From assembly GCA_019695295.1 (NCBI GenBank), contig JAIBAH010000033.1, positions 1 to 38,311 on the forward strand: a DNA stretch of 38,311 bases. The letters run 5' to 3'. The notes below the pieces were generated by a model. The model searched no databases, was not told the origin of the DNA, and saw nothing but the letters and a program-made list of their open reading frames with translations. Position numbers and translations under genes: made by a program. The stretch is from Bacteroidia bacterium (GTDB lineage: Bacteria; Bacteroidota; Bacteroidia; J057). Position 1 is the stretch's first letter, and every line of letters starts with the position of its first letter. Shown one piece after another: positions 33,962 to 38,311 of the stretch.

Positions 33962-33976
33962 CAGACATTTTGTCCG
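33962..33976. promoter_or_regulatory. Palindrome upstream of clpB, possible heat-shock operator
   Basis: CAGACATTTTGTCCG contains the perfect inverted arms GACA/TGTC around a 3-base centre, about 60 bases upstream of clpB. The family operator in this phylum is not known to me with certainty; only the symmetry and location support it. Confidence 0.3.
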
Positions 33977-34086
33977 AAAAAGAAAGTTTTATTGACGAAA
34001 TGGCGGAGTTTGCAAAGCGAAATTTCCGGATAAACGAAAAAATGACCGTTTTTCTCTCAACGCTCAATCAACAAAAAAAATAAAAC

Positions 34087-34116
34087 TTGACAATACAATA
34101 AAAAATATGATATTTG
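34087..34116 (+). promoter_or_regulatory. Candidate promoter for the FucP-like transporter gene
   Basis: TTGACA (34087-34092) and GATATTTG (34109-34116) fit the Bacteroidota -33 and -7 elements with one mismatch and 19 bases between TTG and the -7 box. The leader would be about 67 bases. Confidence 0.42.
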
Positions 34117-34189
34117 CCATTTACAAATTTTATTTGGTTTGAAATCTATAAATACCAAATACTTTATCATGTCCAATTTTTTTTAAATC

Positions 34190-36070
34190 ATGAACTCAAA
34201 ATTAGCTACACTCATTACTGTATTCTTTTTCTGGGGCTTTATTGCCGCCGGAAATAGTGTATTTATCCCCTTTTGCAAGCATTATTTTGGTTTGGATCAG
34301 TTCCAGAGCCAGTTAATTGACTTCGCTTTTTATCTTGCCTATTATATCGGTGCATTAGGGTTGTTTGCCTATAGCGCCATTGGCAGCAAAGACCTCGTAG
34401 CCAAATGGGGTTACAACAGAAGTATTGTTTACGGATTATTATTCAGTACTTTAGGGGCAGCAGCGATGATTCTGGCTGTAAATGCCAATACTTTCGGCGG
34501 GATGCTCATCGGACTTTTTATCGTTGCACTTGGATTTTCTCTCCAGCAAACCGCCGCCAATCCCTTTGCCATCTCGCTCGGTGACCCGGCTACCGGCTCA
34601 AGCAGGGTAAACCTTGGTGGAGGGGTAAATTCTTTTGGTACTTCTATCGGCCCGATTGTGGTGGCACTTGCACTTTTTGGCTCTACCGCAGCGATTACAG
34701 ACGAGCAAATCAAAAGTTTGAGTCTGGGGAAAGTGACGATATTATACACGGGGGTTGGAATCTTATTTCTGGCTGCCGCCGCTTTATTTTATTTTTCCGG
34801 CAAATCTACTGGCGAAGAAGAGACTGAAAAAACAGAACCTGCGGGCAAAGCTCTCAAAATGTTACTCTTGATGACGGTTTTACTCATCGTGATGTTTGTG
34901 CCGATTTTCAGTAGTTATAATAGTGATGAAGCCCTTAAAATAGAGTCGCTCAATAAAGAAATGGCGAAGACGGGAGGAGAAGCAGATAAAATTGTAAAAA
35001 AAACGCCGATTGCCTATAAAGACAGCAGCATGATGCTTTCTGCCGGATTTCTTCAGAACACAGAATCTGAAAACCTTAACAAAATCATGGAGCAGTTAAA
35101 AACGCATAATGCCGCAGATTCTGCTGCAGTTGCCGGCCTGAATACTATCGCTCAACTGGCGACGAAAGCGGATTCGGAAAGAAAATCAATAGAAGCAATC
35201 AAAAAGCCACTGGAAAAATCAAGACTACGATGGCTCTTTGGTGCGCTGGCTGTCGTTGTTGTATCTTTGTTAACCGCTAACTTCAGTGCTCAGAAAAATG
35301 CGGAAGGATGGGGCGCAATGAAGTACCCGCAACTTGTACTGGGGATGCTGGGTATTTTTGTGTATGTGGGAGTAGAAGTAGCTGTCGGAAGCAATCTGGG
35401 CGAATTATTGAAGCAGAAAGCCTTCGGAGGATATCAGTCATCGGAGATTGCGCCTTTTATATCTATGTACTGGGGAAGCCTGATGATTGGAAGATGGGCG
35501 GGAGCAATCAATGCCTTTGATTTGAAAAGCCAAATGAAAAAGATACTGACTTTTGTGGTTCCTTTGGTTGCTTTCGGGGTAGTCATCGGGCTTAACAGCG
35601 TTGCTCAGTACGACATGAGTCCTCTTTACTGGTATGTATTGTGTGTGGGGCTTCAGATTCTGGCATTCATTGTGAGCCAGGATAAACCGGCAAGAACCCT
35701 CCTGATTTTCAGCGTTTTGGGTATTGTGGCAATGCTTACGGGATTATTGACAACCGGTACTGTGGCTACTTACGCATTTTTAAGCGGAGGTCTGTGTTGT
35801 TCGATTATGTGGCCTTGTATTTTTTCATTGTCTATTGCCGGGCTGGGTAAATACACTACCCAGGGTTCAGCCTTTTTGATTATGATGATTTTGGGCGGAG
35901 GAATCATTCCACCGATACAGGGAAAGCTGGCTGACATCATCGGTATCCATAATTCCTACATAGTTGCCGTAATCTGCTTTGGTTATCTTGCCTTCTTTGC
36001 ATGGATAGTGAAACGGATGCTTACAAGTCAGGGGATTGATTATGAAACATCTACTGCCTCAGGGCATTAA
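34190..36070 (+). CDS. MFS sugar transporter, FucP/GluP-like, with hydrophilic insert
   Basis: This is a proton-coupled sugar porter of the fucose/glucose-galactose type in the inner membrane. The first six helices have the family signature ([76 protein letters not shown]). The second six include [29 protein letters not shown] and [38 protein letters not shown]. At 626 residues it is longer than the usual 400-550. The difference is a segment of about 100 mostly hydrophilic, helix-prone residues (about 240-342), flanked by additional hydrophobic helices, between the two halves. Which sugar it carries cannot be read from the sequence, and no sugar-catabolic gene is next to it. It ends directly against the stop of the convergent kinase gene. 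Confidence 0.9.
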   Translation: MNSKLATLITVFFFWGFIAAGNSVFIPFCKHYFGLDQFQSQLIDFAFYLAYYIGALGLFAYSAIGSKDLVAKWGYNRSIVYGLLFSTLGAAAMILAVNANTFGGMLIGLFIVALGFSLQQTAANPFAISLGDPATGSSRVNLGGGVNSFGTSIGPIVVALALFGSTAAITDEQIKSLSLGKVTILYTGVGILFLAAAALFYFSGKSTGEEETEKTEPAGKALKMLLLMTVLLIVMFVPIFSSYNSDEALKIESLNKEMAKTGGEADKIVKKTPIAYKDSSMMLSAGFLQNTESENLNKIMEQLKTHNAADSAAVAGLNTIAQLATKADSERKSIEAIKKPLEKSRLRWLFGALAVVVVSLLTANFSAQKNAEGWGAMKYPQLVLGMLGIFVYVGVEVAVGSNLGELLKQKAFGGYQSSEIAPFISMYWGSLMIGRWAGAINAFDLKSQMKKILTFVVPLVAFGVVIGLNSVAQYDMSPLYWYVLCVGLQILAFIVSQDKPARTLLIFSVLGIVAMLTGLLTTGTVATYAFLSGGLCCSIMWPCIFSLSIAGLGKYTTQGSAFLIMMILGGGIIPPIQGKLADIIGIHNSYIVAVICFGYLAFFAWIVKRMLTSQGIDYETSTASGH

Positions 36071-38122
36071 TCAGGACGCTTGTGTCTGACTATTTTGATT
36101 CAGAGGGTGGGGAGACTCACCCTCTTTTATTTTTCCGGCAACGGATTCGGTATGATTGGGGATAAACAAAGTGAAAGTAGTGCCTTCTCCTGGTACAGAT
36201 TTCACAGAAATCGTCCCGTTAAGTTTATTCATCGCTTCTTTCACAAGGTACAGGCCAAGACCAGAGCCTGAATTTTTAGGGGAAATCCGGAAGAACATTT
36301 TAAAAATACTTTCATGGTATTTTTCTTCTATTCCGATTCCGTTATCTGAAATTTGTATTTTGTAAAAGTCGGAAGCTGGTACTACTTTTACCGTTACTTT
36401 GGGAGTCCTGCCCGGAAAAGAATATTTAATGGAATTGGATATCAGATTTTTTAGAATAATATCAATTCTTCGTTTATCGGCAATAAATGGCGGATGATAA
36501 TTATCCTCTTTTCCGAAATCAATTTCCTGGTCAATCCGATTTGCTGCAATCTGAAATTGCTGAAACAAAGTATTAAGAACCTCTTTCAGGTCTATCTCTT
36601 CCGGATTAAGTTCGGCACTGAGATTAAAGGAATAATTAAGGGTGTCCTGAAGAAAAGCGTCCAGATTTTTCAGAGAGCGATGCATCAAACTATAATAGAA
36701 AGTCCGTTGTTTTTCATCCTGCTCCATCTCCAGTAGAGAAATCAGCCCCTGAAGCGAATTGAGCGGAGCGCGGAATTCATGGGAAATACTGTGAATGATT
36801 CTGTCCAGTTCCGCAACTACCTTCTGCAGCTCCTGATTCTGATTCATGAGTTTTGCCTCTGAGTTCTTAATATCCGTAAGGTCTCGGATTACCCCATCCA
36901 CAAGAACTTCCTCGTTTCGGGACAATATCTTCCGGCTGCTCATACCTACCCAAAATACGCTTTCGTCTTTTCTTACAATCTGGATTTCTACGTTGGATAA
37001 GCTACCATCCTGATCCAGTCTTTCCCATAATCTTTCCCGGATTCCTTTGTCCTGATAAAAATCACGGAAGTTTCCCTCTTTCAGTAGCTCAGCCACTGAC
37101 TCATATCCCATTAGTTTTGCAAAAGATTCATTGGCATAGACAATTTCTCCTGATCGTTTGGCCCGGTAGATTCCTTCCGATATATTTTGGGTAATCGTTG
37201 AAATCAGTTGCTCCTGAGCAATCATTCTTTCGTTGTTTTCTTCTCTGATTGTGACATCTTCAGTAAATACCGCAACACCTATAATATCTTCTTTATCGGA
37301 GCTTTTGATAGGGTACATAGAAACCTCAAAAACGATGTTTTTTCCGTTGAAGTAATGTACTTCCTGAAAAGATACTACCTCACCGGAAAGGGCTTTGTCA
37401 TATCGGGTTTTATAGATTGAGTTATATTGATTTTCGGGCGTTTCCACTGCCAGAATCATCCCTCTCCTTAACTCAATCTTATATAAACCATAAAAATTTT
37501 CTGCAAACCTTGTGTTATAATCAATAATCCGGTAGTTTCTGTCAATCATCCATACCGGAGCATTTCGGCTGTCCAGAAGGGTCCGTAAATTATATTCTTT
37601 TTCCCTGATTTTTTCCTCTGCCATTTTGAGGTCATTGATGTCGGTAATCCGGATATAGGTAATCTCTTCCCCGTCCTGATTCAGATTCGAAAAAATGATA
37701 TTTCCCCAGAAGCGAGTATTATCTGTTTTGGTAAAGAGATAAATATTATTCATTTTATGAGCTTCCCTGTAAATCGAATCGGGTGCTTCTTTATGGATTA
37801 ACTCCGGAATATACTCCTTAAAATACTGAATCAGTGCTTCTTTGGTGCCTGCATTAAATACCGTTTGAGCGGCAGCATTGAAAAAAATGTTTCCGGTATT
37901 ATGGTTGTAGAAAATAATAGCATCCAGCGAAAGCTGAAAAACGGACTGAAATAATTCATCCTGTTTTGCTTTTTCATTTTTGTTTTGCTCCGAAAGTGTG
38001 ACATCTTCAAAGGAGCCAATCAGCCGGACCAACTCTCCTGTTTCATTTCTTTTGGGGTATGTCCTTACCCGTATAGAAAGAATCTGCCCGTTTTTGTTTC
38101 TGAATCTTCGGATAGCGTCCAT
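36071..38122 (-). CDS. Multi-PAS sensor histidine kinase, apparently 5'-truncated
   Basis: The 683 residues hold the end of a PAS domain (RRFRNKNGQILSIRVRTYPKRNETG ... GSFEDVT), three full PAS domains (about 55-170, 175-295, 300-420), a HisKA domain with the phospho-His in IHSISHEFRAPLNS, and a HATPase with NLISNSIKYSF, SDNGIGIE and GSGLGLYLVKEAM. It is cytoplasmic as read. Upstream of this ATG the same frame stays open for 36 more codons with PAS-linker-like sequence but no ATG, GTG or TTG, then stops at an AT-run near 38232. The first PAS domain therefore lacks its N-terminal half, and the gene seems to have lost its 5' end. It could still be expressed as a shorter kinase. Confidence 0.85.
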   Translation of the reverse strand: MDAIRRFRNKNGQILSIRVRTYPKRNETGELVRLIGSFEDVTLSEQNKNEKAKQDELFQSVFQLSLDAIIFYNHNTGNIFFNAAAQTVFNAGTKEALIQYFKEYIPELIHKEAPDSIYREAHKMNNIYLFTKTDNTRFWGNIIFSNLNQDGEEITYIRITDINDLKMAEEKIREKEYNLRTLLDSRNAPVWMIDRNYRIIDYNTRFAENFYGLYKIELRRGMILAVETPENQYNSIYKTRYDKALSGEVVSFQEVHYFNGKNIVFEVSMYPIKSSDKEDIIGVAVFTEDVTIREENNERMIAQEQLISTITQNISEGIYRAKRSGEIVYANESFAKLMGYESVAELLKEGNFRDFYQDKGIRERLWERLDQDGSLSNVEIQIVRKDESVFWVGMSSRKILSRNEEVLVDGVIRDLTDIKNSEAKLMNQNQELQKVVAELDRIIHSISHEFRAPLNSLQGLISLLEMEQDEKQRTFYYSLMHRSLKNLDAFLQDTLNYSFNLSAELNPEEIDLKEVLNTLFQQFQIAANRIDQEIDFGKEDNYHPPFIADKRRIDIILKNLISNSIKYSFPGRTPKVTVKVVPASDFYKIQISDNGIGIEEKYHESIFKMFFRISPKNSGSGLGLYLVKEAMNKLNGTISVKSVPGEGTTFTLFIPNHTESVAGKIKEGESPHPLNQNSQTQAS

Positions 38123-38311
38123 CTCATCAATTTCTCTGGCCTTGAATCTTTCCAGTGTACGTTTGGATTCAGCGAGGTCTTTAGCCCAAGTTGCAGTTAT
38201 TCTTCTATAACTTTCTGATAACCAATTTTTTTATTTTTTTTAATTATCCGCTTGTGCACTACGGATTTTCTTCGGATGGCGGTGTACCTCTTTCTAGTTG
38301 TGGGCATTATA
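38123..38311. other. Right edge: kinase remnant, AT-run and unidentified sequence
   Basis: Positions 38123-38230 continue the kinase frame without a start codon. 38226-38245 is a T/A homopolymer-rich stretch. The remaining 65 bases, to the window edge, are more GC-rich, have no kinase-like reading and match no element I recognise. They may be the edge of a repeat or inserted element. Confidence 0.45.

Overview
The window looks like chromosomal DNA from a member of the Bacteroidota, probably a free-living aerobic or gliding-type lineage. The evidence is: a large secreted protein ending in a type B sorting domain of the type IX secretion system (T9SS); lipoproteins and small beta-barrels typical of the phylum; a FucP-type MFS transporter; LytTR and PAS kinase signalling; and repeated Bacteroidota-type -7 promoter boxes (TAnnTTTG) upstream of genes. 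Several of these boxes also decide start codons. No tRNA, rRNA, CRISPR array, prophage or complete insertion sequence was seen.

Left third (1-13.5 kb). A fragment of a plus-strand gene at the very edge is followed by a single-domain response regulator, a small outer-membrane barrel protein, a GT-B glycosyltransferase and an RluA-type pseudouridine synthase. Next is a two-gene operon of a tandem-AAA ATPase (the N-terminal module lacks a P-loop) and a beta-propeller lipoprotein. It is transcribed divergently from a PorT-like barrel. UvrC and a membrane-anchored alpha/beta hydrolase follow. A plus-strand cluster then carries a Coq7-like protein with altered iron ligands, an uncharacterised propeller-like protein, a DHH phosphoesterase (NrnA type) and an FKBP-type prolyl isomerase lipoprotein with its own promoter inside nrnA.

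Middle (13.6-25.4 kb). A DprE1-like flavin oxidoreductase converges on an exported protein of unknown function. An M6-type metalloprotease with a beta-solenoid tail is divergent from a 1830-residue Ig-like repeat protein with a PKD domain and T9SS sorting domain. Then come a thioredoxin-like [2Fe-2S] ferredoxin and a YjbR-type protein. On either side of this pair lie two copies of an intergenic element: a minus-strand hairpin with a T-run plus a conserved box pair.

Right third (25.4-38.3 kb) is dominated by signalling. A PAS histidine kinase is followed, in the opposite direction, by a tight operon of an H-NOX haem sensor, a hybrid kinase whose N-terminus is an HNOBA domain (as in soluble guanylate cyclase), and a LytTR response regulator. 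This reads as a nitric-oxide (or O2) sensing phosphorelay. The hybrid kinase is split by a one-base frame change exactly in a run of ten G residues, which separates the kinase core from its own receiver and HPt domains. ClpB, a FucP-like transporter with an unusual hydrophilic insert, and a multi-PAS histidine kinase that appears truncated at its 5' end near the right edge complete the window.

The strongest candidates for something new are the H-NOX/HNOBA relay with its poly-G switch or error, the tandem AAA plus propeller lipoprotein operon, the Coq7-like protein with basic residues at two iron-ligand positions, and the duplicated intergenic element.
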